Positions 54,384 through 63,002 of a DNA stretch of 64,000 nucleotides are shown here, one piece after another. Origin of the DNA: Thermomonas sp. XSG (GTDB lineage: Bacteria; Pseudomonadota; Gammaproteobacteria; Xanthomonadales; Xanthomonadaceae). The stretch is taken from NCBI RefSeq assembly GCF_014678725.1, contig NZ_CP061497.1:1132001-1196000 (forward strand), written 5' to 3'. Below the pieces are notes generated by a model. It had not been told where the DNA came from. It made no database searches and worked only from the letters and a program-made list of their open reading frames with translations. Made by a program: the position numbers and the translations under genes. Every line of letters starts with the position of its first letter. Position 1 is the stretch's first letter.

Positions 54384-57300
54384 ATGAAATTCACCGATAT
54401 CTTCATCAGGAAGCCGGTGCTGGCGATGGTCGTCAGCCTGTTCATCCTGCTGTTCGGCCTGCGCGCCTTCAGCGAACTGAACGTGCGCAAGTACCCGGAA
54501 ATGCGCAACGCGGTGGTCAACATCAGCACCACCTACTTCGGTGCCGACGCCGACCTCATCCAGGGCTTCATCACCACCCCGCTGGAACGCGAGATCGCCA
54601 GCGCCGAGGGCATCGACTACCTGTCGTCGACCAGCTCGGCCGGCGTCAGCACCATTCAGGCCTACATCCGCCTGGACAAGGATCCCAGCGAGGCGCTCAC
54701 CCAGATCAGCGCCAAGGTCAACAAGATGCGCGGCCAGCTGCCGCCGCAGTCGGAAGACCCGGTCATCGACCTGCAGCAGGGCGAGCAGATCGCGGCGATG
54801 TACGTGTCGTTCGCGAGCGAGACCCTGGACAACAATCAGATCACCGACTACCTGACCCGGGTGATCCAGCCCAAGCTGGTCACCGTGGACGGCGTGCAGC
54901 GCGCGGAGATCCTCGGCGCCGGCACCTTCGCCATGCGCATCTGGCTGAAGCCGGAAAAGATGGCCGCGCTGAAAGTCACCGCCAGCGACGTGTCGAATGC
55001 ACTGCAGTCCAACAACGTGCTGGCGGCGGTGGGCTCTACCAAGGGCCAGATGGTCGCCATCGACATGACCGCGCGCACCGACCTGCGCAATGCCGACGAG
55101 TTCCGCAAGCTGATCGTGCGCGAGCAGGACGGCGCCATCGTTCGGCTGGGCGACATCGCCGACGTGGCGCTGGGCTCGGAGAGCTACGGCACCTCCGTGC
55201 GCATCAACGGCGAGTCGGCGACGTTCATGGGCATCTACGTGGCCCCGGACGCCAACTCGCTCGACGTGATCAAGGCGATGCGCAAGGTCTGGGACAACGA
55301 GATCGTGCCGCAGCTGCCGCAGGGCATGGAAGCGAGCATCCCGTACGACAGCACCGAGGCGATCCAGGACGCGATCGACGAGGTGATCCGCACGCTGATC
55401 GAGGCGTTGATCATCGTGATCGTGGTGATCTACCTGTTCCTGGGCTCGCTGCGCAGCGTGCTAATCCCGGCGCTGACCATCCCGCTGTCGCTGATCGGCG
55501 GATTGTTCCTGATGCTGCTGATGGGCTTCACCATCAACCTGCTGACGCTGTTGTCGATGGTGCTGGCAATCGGCATCGTGGTGGACGACGCGATCATCGT
55601 GCTGGAGAACATCCACCGCCACATCGAGGAGGGCATGAGTCCGTTCGACGCCGCCATCCGCGGCGCGCGCGAGCTGGCCTGGCCTGTGGTGGCGATGACC
55701 ACCACGCTGATCGCGGTGTACCTGCCGATCGGCTTCCAGGGCGGCCTGACCGGCGTGCTGTTCACCGAGTTCGCGTTCACCCTGGCCGGCGCGGTGCTGC
55801 TGTCGGGCGTGATCGCGCTGACGCTGACGCCGATGATGAGCTCGAAGATCCTGCTGCCGCACGACCCGGCGCGCGCCAAGCGCGGCTTCGAGGCGTGGCT
55901 GGATGCGAAGTTCGACAAGCTCCATCACGCCTACCAGCGCAAGCTGCACGGGGCGCTGGAGACGAAGTCGGTGATCGCCGCGTTCGGCCTGATCGTGCTG
56001 GTCAGCTGCGTGTTCCTGTACATGGGCGCGCCCAAGGAACCGGCGCCGGTGGAGGACGAGGGCTTCATCTTCTCGGTCGCCAGCGCCGACCCCATCGCCA
56101 CGCTGGACTACGTGGAGCGCTACACCGAGGAAGTCACCAAGATCGCCAAGACCGTGCCCGAAGTGCAGGATTACTTCCTGTTCAACGGCGGCTTCGGCGG
56201 CGGCGGCGGCGCCAGCCCCAGCGCGATGGCCGGCTTCGTACTCAAGCCGTGGAGCCAGCGCGAGCGCTCCACCAACGCGGTGTTGCAGCAGGAGCTGCAG
56301 CCGAAGATGTCGCAGGTCACCGGCCTCAACATCTTCGCGCTGGTGCCGCCCTCGCTGCCCAGCGCAGGTGGTGGCGGTGGCGGCGGCGAGTTCGTGATCG
56401 GCGGCGTGGGCGAGCTGTCGCAGCTTTCCGAGCTGGCCGATTCGATCCTGCAGAAGGCGATGGCCAGCAAGCGCTTCATCTTCCTGGACAAGGACCTGAA
56501 GATCGACAAGCCGCGCATCGAGGTCAACATCGATCGCGACAAGGCCGCCACGCTGGGCATCGACATGCGCACGCTGGCCGCCGACATGTCGGCGATGCTG
56601 GCGGGTGGCTATTCCAACCTGTTCTCGATGCAGAACCGCGCCTACCGCGTGATCCCGCAGGTGCAGCGCAGCGACCGCCTCAACGCGGCGCAGCTGGAGA
56701 ACTACTACACCCGCACCCGCGACGGCCAGCTGATCCCGCTGTCCACCATCGTCACCCTCGAGGAAAGCGCGCAGCCGCAATCGCTCAAGCGCTTCCAGCA
56801 GCTCAACGCGGTGTCGATCACCTTCGCCCCCCGCCCCGGCGTGAGCAAGGGCGAGGCGCTGGCGATCCTGGACCAGGCCGCGAAGGAAGTGCTGCCGCAG
56901 GGCTACAGCGTGGACTACGCCGGCGAGTCGCGGCAGTTCAAGCAGGAAGGCTCGGCGATGCTGCTGACCCTGGCGCTGGCGCTGGTGGTGATCTTCCTGG
57001 TGCTGTCGGCGCAGTTCGAAAGCTTCCGCGATGCGCTGATCATGCTGCTGACGGTACCGATGGCGATCTGCGGCGCGCTGCTGGCGCTGAACGTGCTGGC
57101 GCTGCTGTCGCAGGTACTGCAGTTCGCCGGCATCGAGGCCTTCCCGGGCATGAGCATCAACATCTACACGCAGGTCGGGTTGGTCACGCTGGTCGGCGTG
57201 ATCTCCAAGCACGGCATCCTGATCGTGGAGTTCGCCAACAAGCTGCAGATCGAACAGGGCCTGTCGAAGCGCGAGGCGATCGAGGAAGCCACCGGCATCC

Positions 57301-57548
57301 GCCTGCGCCCGGTGCTGATGACCACCGCCGCGCTGGTGTTCGCGATGATCCCCCTGCTGCTGGCCAAGGGCCCGGGCGCGGCGTCGCGGTTCTCGATGGG
57401 CGTGGTGATCGCCTCCGGCATGACCATCGGCACGCTGTTCACCCTGTTCGTGCTGCCGGCGTTCTACCTGTACCTGGCGCGCGACCATGCACACGATCCG
57501 CAGGCCGCAGGGGATGCGGACGCATTGCCGGAACCGCAGCACGGTTGA
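54384..57548 (+). CDS. RND efflux transporter, HAE1 family
   Basis: A 1054-residue inner-membrane proton-driven pump with twelve transmembrane helices. The first helix begins KPVLAMVVSLFILLFGL. TM4 has the proton-relay pair in GIVVDDAIIVLENI (about 403-416), and TM10 carries a Lys in GVISKHGILIVEFAN. Two glycine-rich stretches (about 606-615 and 657-668) are inserted in the periplasmic loops. The branch resembles MexK/MdtC-like multidrug pumps; substrates cannot be read. AGGA lies 7 bases before the ATG. Confidence 0.95.
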   Translation: MKFTDIFIRKPVLAMVVSLFILLFGLRAFSELNVRKYPEMRNAVVNISTTYFGADADLIQGFITTPLEREIASAEGIDYLSSTSSAGVSTIQAYIRLDKDPSEALTQISAKVNKMRGQLPPQSEDPVIDLQQGEQIAAMYVSFASETLDNNQITDYLTRVIQPKLVTVDGVQRAEILGAGTFAMRIWLKPEKMAALKVTASDVSNALQSNNVLAAVGSTKGQMVAIDMTARTDLRNADEFRKLIVREQDGAIVRLGDIADVALGSESYGTSVRINGESATFMGIYVAPDANSLDVIKAMRKVWDNEIVPQLPQGMEASIPYDSTEAIQDAIDEVIRTLIEALIIVIVVIYLFLGSLRSVLIPALTIPLSLIGGLFLMLLMGFTINLLTLLSMVLAIGIVVDDAIIVLENIHRHIEEGMSPFDAAIRGARELAWPVVAMTTTLIAVYLPIGFQGGLTGVLFTEFAFTLAGAVLLSGVIALTLTPMMSSKILLPHDPARAKRGFEAWLDAKFDKLHHAYQRKLHGALETKSVIAAFGLIVLVSCVFLYMGAPKEPAPVEDEGFIFSVASADPIATLDYVERYTEEVTKIAKTVPEVQDYFLFNGGFGGGGGASPSAMAGFVLKPWSQRERSTNAVLQQELQPKMSQVTGLNIFALVPPSLPSAGGGGGGGEFVIGGVGELSQLSELADSILQKAMASKRFIFLDKDLKIDKPRIEVNIDRDKAATLGIDMRTLAADMSAMLAGGYSNLFSMQNRAYRVIPQVQRSDRLNAAQLENYYTRTRDGQLIPLSTIVTLEESAQPQSLKRFQQLNAVSITFAPRPGVSKGEALAILDQAAKEVLPQGYSVDYAGESRQFKQEGSAMLLTLALALVVIFLVLSAQFESFRDALIMLLTVPMAICGALLALNVLALLSQVLQFAGIEAFPGMSINIYTQVGLVTLVGVISKHGILIVEFANKLQIEQGLSKREAIEEATGIRLRPVLMTTAALVFAMIPLLLAKGPGAASRFSMGVVIASGMTIGTLFTLFVLPAFYLYLARDHAHDPQAAGDADALPEPQHG

Positions 57549-57572
57549 CCGCATTGCGGATGATGCAAGACG

Positions 57573-57602
57573 AAAACGCCCGGGGAACCGGGCGTTTTTG
57601 TT
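57573..57602. terminator. Bidirectional terminator between the RND pump and bioD
   Basis: AAAACGCCCGG and CCGGGCGTTTT pair around GGAA. A T-run follows on the plus strand, and the 5' A-run supplies T residues for the minus strand, so it can serve both convergent units. Confidence 0.92.
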
Positions 57603-57638
57603 TGGCGGTGACAACGGGCAGCTGCACCCGCCCCGGGT

Positions 57639-58316
57639 TCATTTCGCGAGGAACGGAATCCGCAAATGCCGTGCCATCGCCGCCGGACCCGCATCCGGTG
57701 CATATGGCAGCACGCCCCAGCACGACGCCGGCAGGCGTTCGCGCAGCATCGCCAGATTGTCTTCGACGCGCTCCATCGCCGGATCGACGTGCGAACCGAT
57801 CCAGCCGGCAAGATGCAACCCATCGGCAGCAATCGCGTGCGCGCTGAGCAACGCATGGTTGAGGCAGCCCAGCCGCAGCCCGACGACAAGCACCACCGGC
57901 AGCCGCAGCGCGCGCACCAGGTCGGCCTGCATCAGCGATGCCGACAGCGGCGCGGCCCAACCGCCCACGCCCTCGACGACCACCGCATCACTGCGCGACG
58001 CCAGCCGCGCATGCGCATCGAGGAGTGGCGGCAAGGCTACCTCGACCCCGGCATCGCGCGCCGCCAGTTCCGGCGCCAGCGGATGTTCCAGCGCGAACGG
58101 ATTGATGTCGGCATAGGCGATGCCGGCCTCGCCCGCCGCCTGCAAGGCCAGCGCATCCTCGTTCTGCCACGCGCCGTCGATGCGCTCGCAGCCGCTGGCC
58201 ACCGGCTTCATGCCTACTGCGCGCAGGCCTTGGCCCCGCAATGCATGCAGCAACGCGCAACTGGTGAAGGTCTTGCCGATGCCGGTATCGGTGCCGGTGA
58301 CGTAGATCGAAAACAT
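57639..58316 (-). CDS. bioD: Dethiobiotin synthetase
   Basis: A 225-residue P-loop enzyme with GTDTGIGKTFTSCALL (residues 7-22), KPVASG near 40 (substrate-binding Lys) and VVVEGVGGWAAPL near 112. It closes the ureido ring of dethiobiotin in biotin synthesis. The ATG at 58316 shares one base with the stop of the upstream membrane protein gene (TGATG). No other bio gene is in the window. Confidence 0.95.
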   Translation of the reverse strand: MFSIYVTGTDTGIGKTFTSCALLHALRGQGLRAVGMKPVASGCERIDGAWQNEDALALQAAGEAGIAYADINPFALEHPLAPELAARDAGVEVALPPLLDAHARLASRSDAVVVEGVGGWAAPLSASLMQADLVRALRLPVVLVVGLRLGCLNHALLSAHAIAADGLHLAGWIGSHVDPAMERVEDNLAMLRERLPASCWGVLPYAPDAGPAAMARHLRIPFLAK

Positions 58317-59053
58317 CAGGCGATGCCTGCCGCGCATCGTGACCGCGCGCGGCGCATGGCCGCCTTGGCGATGAGCGGCGAGAACGACATCAGCGCATAC
58401 ACCATGCCGGGCGCACCGGCGAGCCACGGCGTGATGCGGCCCGGCAATCCCACCGCCACCGCGATGGACAGCAGCGCCACCAGCACGCTCCAGCCCCAGC
58501 TGGCGGCGTAGCCATACGTGCGCACCGTCTCTTCCGCGTCCAGCTGCAATGCTTGACGCCTGCGCCACGCATGCGCGTACAGCGCCAGCATGCTGCCGGC
58601 CAGCGTGGCGTAGGCCAATCCGTAGATGGAGAACATCGCCCGCAGGTCGCCCACGGAAGCCAACTGCACCGGCGTCGGGAACCAGCCGCCACTGATCCAG
58701 TAGAACAGCGCGCCGAACACGATCTTCAGCGGATACACATAGACCAGCACCAGGAACACCAGCAGCAGGCTCAGCCAGACACCGGCACCGTCATTCATGC
58801 CGTAACGCCGGCTCCAGCTCGCATGCGAATACCAGAAGAACGCGATCTGCGCGAACGATGCGGCGAACGCCGGAATGCCCTTGAGTGCCTCGATCAGGGC
58901 CGGGATGCTGTCCGGAATCGCATCCAGCGAAATCACCAGCAAGGTGACGGCGAAGGCAAAGGCGGCGTCCACGAAGGCTTCCAGCCGCGTCACCTGCTCG
59001 CCGCGCTCGAGGAAACCGTCGGGCATGCGCCGCAAGGAGGGGGGTTCGCTCAT
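58316..59053 (-). CDS. TMEM175-like (DUF1211) membrane protein
   Basis: A 245-residue protein with six hydrophobic helices. The first helix reads RLEAFVDAAFAFAVTLLVISLDAIP, which aligns with the TMEM175 pore motif RxxxFSDAVFAIAxTLL. The usual FSD is FVD here. Bacterial relatives are potassium-selective channels formed by two repeats or tetramers. It may be a potassium channel, but the altered motif leaves this open. It is coupled to bioD by TGATG, though a functional link is not evident. Confidence 0.75.
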   Translation of the reverse strand: MSEPPSLRRMPDGFLERGEQVTRLEAFVDAAFAFAVTLLVISLDAIPDSIPALIEALKGIPAFAASFAQIAFFWYSHASWSRRYGMNDGAGVWLSLLLVFLVLVYVYPLKIVFGALFYWISGGWFPTPVQLASVGDLRAMFSIYGLAYATLAGSMLALYAHAWRRRQALQLDAEETVRTYGYAASWGWSVLVALLSIAVAVGLPGRITPWLAGAPGMVYALMSFSPLIAKAAMRRARSRCAAGIA

Positions 59054-59090
59054 GCCGCCAGCATAGCGTGCGCGCTGCTAGACTCGGCGC

Positions 59091-59576
59091 ATGAGTTTTT
59101 CCGCCACCACACTCACCGGCAGCAAGCCGGAACAGTACGCCCAGCTGCTGGAGCAGGCGCGCGCGCTGCTGCACGGCGAGCGCGACCGCACCGCCAACGC
59201 CGCCAACCTGTCCGCGCTGGTCTACCACGCGCTGCCCGACCTCAACTGGGTCGGCTTCTACTTCTTCGACGGCACCGAACTGGTGGTGGGCCCCTTCCAG
59301 GGCCTGCCCGCCTGCGTGCGTATCCCGCTGTCCAAGGGCGTGTGCGGCGCCGCCGCCAGCACCCGCGCCACCCAGCGGGTGGAAGACGTGGACGCGTTCC
59401 CCGGCCACATCGCCTGCGATTCGGCCAGCCGCTCCGAGCTGGTGGTCCCGCTGTACCAGGGCGATGCGCTGCTGGGCGTGTTCGACATCGACAGTCCGAT
59501 CCCCGCGCGTTTTTCCGTTGAAGACCAGCATGGCCTGGAAGCGATCGCCCGGGCGTACTTGGAATCGCTTGGATGA
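59091..59576 (+). CDS. msrC: Free methionine-(R)-sulfoxide reductase (GAF domain)
   Basis: A 161-residue single GAF domain protein with NWVGFYFFDG, LVVGPFQGLPACVRI, KGVCGAAAS, VEDVDAFPGHIACDSASRSE. Three cysteines at 75, 85 and 109 reproduce the 10- and 24-residue spacing of the catalytic cysteines of E. coli fRMsr (84, 94, 118). It reduces free Met-R-sulfoxide with thioredoxin. Its stop overlaps the next gene (ATGA). Confidence 0.94.
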   Translation: MSFSATTLTGSKPEQYAQLLEQARALLHGERDRTANAANLSALVYHALPDLNWVGFYFFDGTELVVGPFQGLPACVRIPLSKGVCGAAASTRATQRVEDVDAFPGHIACDSASRSELVVPLYQGDALLGVFDIDSPIPARFSVEDQHGLEAIARAYLESLG

Positions 59577-59944
59577 ACGTGAAGCTGCGCAACATCGGCC
59601 CCAAGTCCGCGGCATGGCTGCGCCAGGTCGGGTTGCGCACGCTGGAAGACCTGTCCGAAGCCGGTGCCGTCGGCGCCTACATGAAGGTGCGCCGGGCCGG
59701 CTTCAAACCCAGCCTCAACCTGCTGTACGCGCTGGAAGGCGCGCTGCTGGACTGCCATTGGCAGGAGGTGACAGAGGCGCGCCGCAACGAACTGGTGCAG
59801 GCCGCCGAAGCCGCCATCGCGCTGCTGCCGCCGCCGCGCGGACGGCCCGCCGCGGCGCCGGTGACCACCACCCATCATGAGGAAGCGGCGGCGCCGGCGT
59901 TCGCGCTGTTCGACGACGACCGCCACGGCGGCTCCGCCGATTGA
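59573..59944 (+). CDS. TfoX C-terminal domain protein
   Basis: A 123-residue protein whose first 85 residues match the C-terminal domain of TfoX/Sxy: LRNIGPKSAAWLRQVGLRTLEDLSEAGAVGAYM and LLYALEGALLDCHWQEV. It ends in an Ala/Pro/His-rich tail. Sxy is known as a competence co-regulator with CRP, but here its N-terminal domain is absent, so the role is uncertain. It is coupled by a 4-base overlap to the methionine sulfoxide reductase. Confidence 0.85.
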   Translation: MNVKLRNIGPKSAAWLRQVGLRTLEDLSEAGAVGAYMKVRRAGFKPSLNLLYALEGALLDCHWQEVTEARRNELVQAAEAAIALLPPPRGRPAAAPVTTTHHEEAAAPAFALFDDDRHGGSAD

Positions 59945-59976
59945 CCCAAGGCAAGGGTCCGGCCGCGGCGGCAGGC

Positions 59977-59982
59977 TACAAT
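59977..59982 (+). promoter_or_regulatory. -10 box for the btuB riboswitch transcript
   Basis: TACAAT lies just ahead of the riboswitch aptamer, so transcription would begin near 59990. No convincing -35 is visible. Confidence 0.45.
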
Positions 59983-59994
59983 GCCCGCGCTTGA

Positions 59995-60195
59995 GGTGAC
60001 CTTGCGGAATGCTCCGCGGGTTGAAACGGGAAGCCGGTGACGAAGCGCGAAGGCGCCTCCAGTCCGGCGCTGCCCCCGCAACGGTAAGCGCGACAACTCC
60101 GGCATCGGCCACTGTGCATGCGCATGGGAAGGCGCCGGAGGGGAACATCCCGCGAGGGATGCGCCGCGCGCGAGCCCGGAGACCGGCCCCAGGCA
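59995..60195 (+). promoter_or_regulatory. Cobalamin riboswitch
   Basis: The conserved cobalamin aptamer elements occur in order: GGTTGAAACGGGAAGCCGGTG near 60020, GCTGCCCCCGCAACGGTAAG (the B12-box core) near 60069, CACTG and GGGAAGGC near 60110-60133, and GAGCCCGGAGACCGGCC at 60171-60187. It lies 145 bases before btuB. A hairpin formed by GGCGCGC and GCGCGCC (60298-60317) ends right at the GGAGAG ribosome site, suggesting control of translation by B12. Confidence 0.95.
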
Positions 60196-60331
60196 GTCTG
60201 ATGGCGATGCGGAGGGCGTCGCGCGGCCCCGCGCGTGCGCCTGCGTCCGCCTGTGTCCGTGGTTGTCCTCTGCGTTTGCCGTCGCCCACCATCCCAGGGC
60301 GCGCGGGCGTGCGCGCCGGAGAGTCCCGAAC

Positions 60332-62215
60332 ATGAAGTTCCATCGCGATACCGTTTTCCGTCTCAGCCCGCTGGCGCTCGCACTGGCGCTGCCCGGCCTG
60401 GCATCGGCGCATGGCGACGATGCCACCGATCTCGACAAGGTCGTCGTCACCGCCACCCGCACCGCCAGCACCGCCGACGCCGCGCTGGCGGCGGTGGAGG
60501 TGATCGACCGCGCGCAGATCGACGCCAGCAGCGCGCGCTCGCTGCCGGAGCTGCTGCGCGGCCGCGCCGGCATCACCCTGGTCAACCAGGGCGGGCTGGG
60601 CAAGCTGTCCACGCTGTTCCTGCGCGGCACCGAATCCGACCACACGCTGTTCCTGATCGACGGCGTGCGCGTGGGGTCGCCGGCCTCCGGCCTGACCATG
60701 CTGCAGGACCTGCCGCTGGCGCAGATCGAGCGCATCGAGATCGTGCGCGGCCCGCGCTCCTCGCTGTACGGCGCCGACGCCATCGGCGGGGTGATCCAGA
60801 TCTTCACCCGCCGCGGCGAGGCCGAAGGCGTGCGCGGCCGCGGCCGCATCGCCGCCGGCAGCCACGGCCTGCGCGAAGCCTCGGCCGGCGTCGACCTGCG
60901 CGGCAAGCGCGGCGGCGTGGGCGTGGATGTCGCCCATCAGGAAACCGACGGCATCAACGCCTGCCGCGGTTTCTACGACCCGGCCACCTGGGCCGGCGCC
61001 GGCTGCTTCATCGTGCCGGGCACGCACCTGGACCACGACGGTTACCGCAACAGCAGCGCCAGCCTGCGCGCCGACTTCGCCGCTAGCGATGGCTGGCAGA
61101 TCGATGCCCGCGCCACCCGCGCCGAGGGCCACAACGACTACGACGGCGACTACGTCGACAACTCCGACATCGTCCAGCAGACCGTCGGCGGCAGCGTGCG
61201 CTGGGCCGCGGCCAGTGACGTGCAGCTGAAGCTGACCGTGGGTCGCAACAGCGATGATTCCGACAACCGCCTCGGCAGCACCTTCAGCAACCGCTTCACC
61301 ACCACCCGCGACAGCGCCAGCCTGCAGGCCGACCTGACCGTGGCGCAGGGCCAGCTGCTGAGCGCGGGCTTCGACTGGCTGCGGGATCGCGCCACCATCG
61401 TCGACCCGTGGTCCCCGTTCGCCGCCGCCCGCGGCAACCGCGCCGTGTTCGCCCAGTACCAGGGCGATTTCGGCGCGCACGACCTGCAGCTGTCGCTGCG
61501 CAGTGACCGCAACGACCAGTTCGGCGGCCACCTCACCGGCGGGCTGGCTTGGGGCATGGACATCGCCGACGGCTGGCGCGTGACCGCCAGCCATGGCACC
61601 GCGTTCAAGGCGCCCAGCTTCAACGAGCTGTACTACCCCGGCTACAGCAATCCGCTGCTGCGTCCCGAGGCGTCGCGCAGCAGCGAGGTGTCGTTGCAGC
61701 GCAGCGGCGACGGCTGGCAGGTGCAGGCCAACGCGTACCACACCCGCATCGATGACCTGATCGCCTGGGACGCCAGCCTCGGCAAGCCCGGCAACGTCGA
61801 GCAGGCGCGCATCCGCGGACTGGAGCTGGCCGCGAGCGTGGCGCTGGGCGAATGGGATCTTCGCGGCCAGCTGGGCTGGCTGGACGCGCGCAACGCCAGC
61901 ACCGGCTTCAACCACGACAAGCGCCTGGCGCGCCGCCCCACCCGCAGCGCCCGCATCGACCTCGACCGCAAGTTCGGCAACTGGGGCTTCGGCCTGTCCG
62001 CCATCGGCGAAGCCGCGCGCTGGGACGATGTCTCCAACAGCCTGCGGGTCGGCGGCTACGGCACCCTCGACGGCCGCGTGTCCTGGCGCTTCGCCCCGGC
62101 CTGGACCCTGCAGGCCAACGTGGTGAACCTGTTCGACAAGCGCTACGAAACCAGTGCCTGGTACGTCCAGCCCGGACGCGAATACGCACTGAGCCTGCGC
62201 TGGCAGCCGCAATGA
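60332..62215 (+). CDS. btuB: TonB-dependent vitamin B12 receptor BtuB
   Basis: A 627-residue outer-membrane receptor with a signal peptide (cleavage after ASA near 26). The TonB box is DKVVVTATRT, the plug domain contains LPELLRGRAGITL, LRGTESDHTLFLIDGVRV and ERIEIVRGPRSSLYGADAIGGVI, and a 22-strand barrel follows. The B12 riboswitch directly upstream supports the substrate. It imports cobalamin across the outer membrane using TonB. GGAGAG lies 8 bases before the ATG. A terminator follows, so it is monocistronic. Confidence 0.95.
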   Translation: MKFHRDTVFRLSPLALALALPGLASAHGDDATDLDKVVVTATRTASTADAALAAVEVIDRAQIDASSARSLPELLRGRAGITLVNQGGLGKLSTLFLRGTESDHTLFLIDGVRVGSPASGLTMLQDLPLAQIERIEIVRGPRSSLYGADAIGGVIQIFTRRGEAEGVRGRGRIAAGSHGLREASAGVDLRGKRGGVGVDVAHQETDGINACRGFYDPATWAGAGCFIVPGTHLDHDGYRNSSASLRADFAASDGWQIDARATRAEGHNDYDGDYVDNSDIVQQTVGGSVRWAAASDVQLKLTVGRNSDDSDNRLGSTFSNRFTTTRDSASLQADLTVAQGQLLSAGFDWLRDRATIVDPWSPFAAARGNRAVFAQYQGDFGAHDLQLSLRSDRNDQFGGHLTGGLAWGMDIADGWRVTASHGTAFKAPSFNELYYPGYSNPLLRPEASRSSEVSLQRSGDGWQVQANAYHTRIDDLIAWDASLGKPGNVEQARIRGLELAASVALGEWDLRGQLGWLDARNASTGFNHDKRLARRPTRSARIDLDRKFGNWGFGLSAIGEAARWDDVSNSLRVGGYGTLDGRVSWRFAPAWTLQANVVNLFDKRYETSAWYVQPGREYALSLRWQPQ

Positions 62216-62258
62216 GTTGAGGGAGGCGGCACCGCAAGGACGCGCGCAGGGATGCGAC

Positions 62259-62289
62259 AGGGCCCGGCAGTGATGCCGGGCCCTTTTTG
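62259..62289 (+). terminator. Intrinsic terminator after btuB
   Basis: GGGCCCGGC and GCCGGGCCC form a 9-bp stem with a 6-base loop, followed by TTTTT. Confidence 0.9.
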
Positions 62290-62360
62290 TGCCGGCGGTC
62301 GGAATTTCCGCTTTGGGGCGGGCGCACCCCTTGCAAACGGGTCGGCGAGCGTCCAACATT

Positions 62361-62380
62361 GTGAGTAATTAATTACTCAC
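62361..62380. promoter_or_regulatory. Perfect 20-bp palindrome, likely operator of the adjacent TetR regulator
   Basis: GTGAGTAATTAATTACTCAC is a perfect palindrome ending 13 bases before the TetR start codon. A weak promoter (TTGCAA at 62331-62336) lies upstream. AT-rich in a GC-rich context, it is the expected place and form for autoregulation by the TetR protein. Confidence 0.75.
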
Positions 62381-62393
62381 TATCGGAAACCCG

Positions 62394-63002
62394 ATGAGCC
62401 TGCGCCCGCGCCCCCTGCCCGCCGGCGAGCGTCGCGCCGCTACGGTGGAAGCCGTGGTCGAACTGGCCGCCGAACAGAACCCCGGCGACATCACCACCGC
62501 CGCCATCGCCCAGCGCATGGGTCTGACCCAGGGCGCGCTGTTCCGGCACTTTCCCAACAAGGACGCGATCCTCGAGGCGGTGATGGGCTGGGTCAGCGAG
62601 CGCCTGCTGGCGCAGCTGGACCAGGCCGCGGCTTCAGCCACCACTCCGCTGGCGGCGCTGGAAGCGATGTTCATGGCCCACGTCGGCTTCGTCGCCCGCC
62701 ATCCTGGCGTGCCGCGAATGCTGTTCGGCGAACTGCAGCGTCCCGGCGACACCCTCCCCAAGCGCATGGCGCAGACCCTCACCCAAGGCTATGCGCAGCG
62801 CCTGCGCGCGCATCTGGCGGCCGGCATCGCGCGGCAGCAACTGGATGCCGGGCTGGACCTGGACGCCGCCGCCACCCTGTTCATCGGCACCGTGCAGGGA
62901 CTGGTGATGCAGTCGCTGATCGCCGGCGACGTGGCGCGCATCCGCCGCGATGCGCCCGGCGTGTTCGCCATCTATTGCCGCGGCATCCGGAGCCAGCCAT
63001 GA
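62394..63002 (+). CDS. TetR/AcrR family transcriptional regulator
   Basis: A 202-residue regulator. The N-terminal helix-turn-helix is clear: ITTAAIAQRMGLTQGALFRHFPNKDAILEAV (about residues 33-63). The helical ligand domain includes HVGFVARHPGVPRMLFGELQ. The nearby 20-bp palindrome is its likely operator. Its stop overlaps the start of the membrane fusion gene (ATGA), so it probably controls that efflux operon together with itself. Confidence 0.93.
   Translation: MSLRPRPLPAGERRAATVEAVVELAAEQNPGDITTAAIAQRMGLTQGALFRHFPNKDAILEAVMGWVSERLLAQLDQAAASATTPLAALEAMFMAHVGFVARHPGVPRMLFGELQRPGDTLPKRMAQTLTQGYAQRLRAHLAAGIARQQLDAGLDLDAAATLFIGTVQGLVMQSLIAGDVARIRRDAPGVFAIYCRGIRSQP

Noticed and set aside
55461-57614. 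A 717-codon minus-strand frame opposite the RND pump, rich in His, Gln and Arg
   Set aside because: Antisense shadow of a strongly conserved transporter; the His/Gln richness is the complement of Val/Leu codons.
59258-62359. A 1033-codon minus-strand frame opposite btuB and its leader
   Set aside because: It crosses the riboswitch and btuB in antisense and has no recognisable domain.
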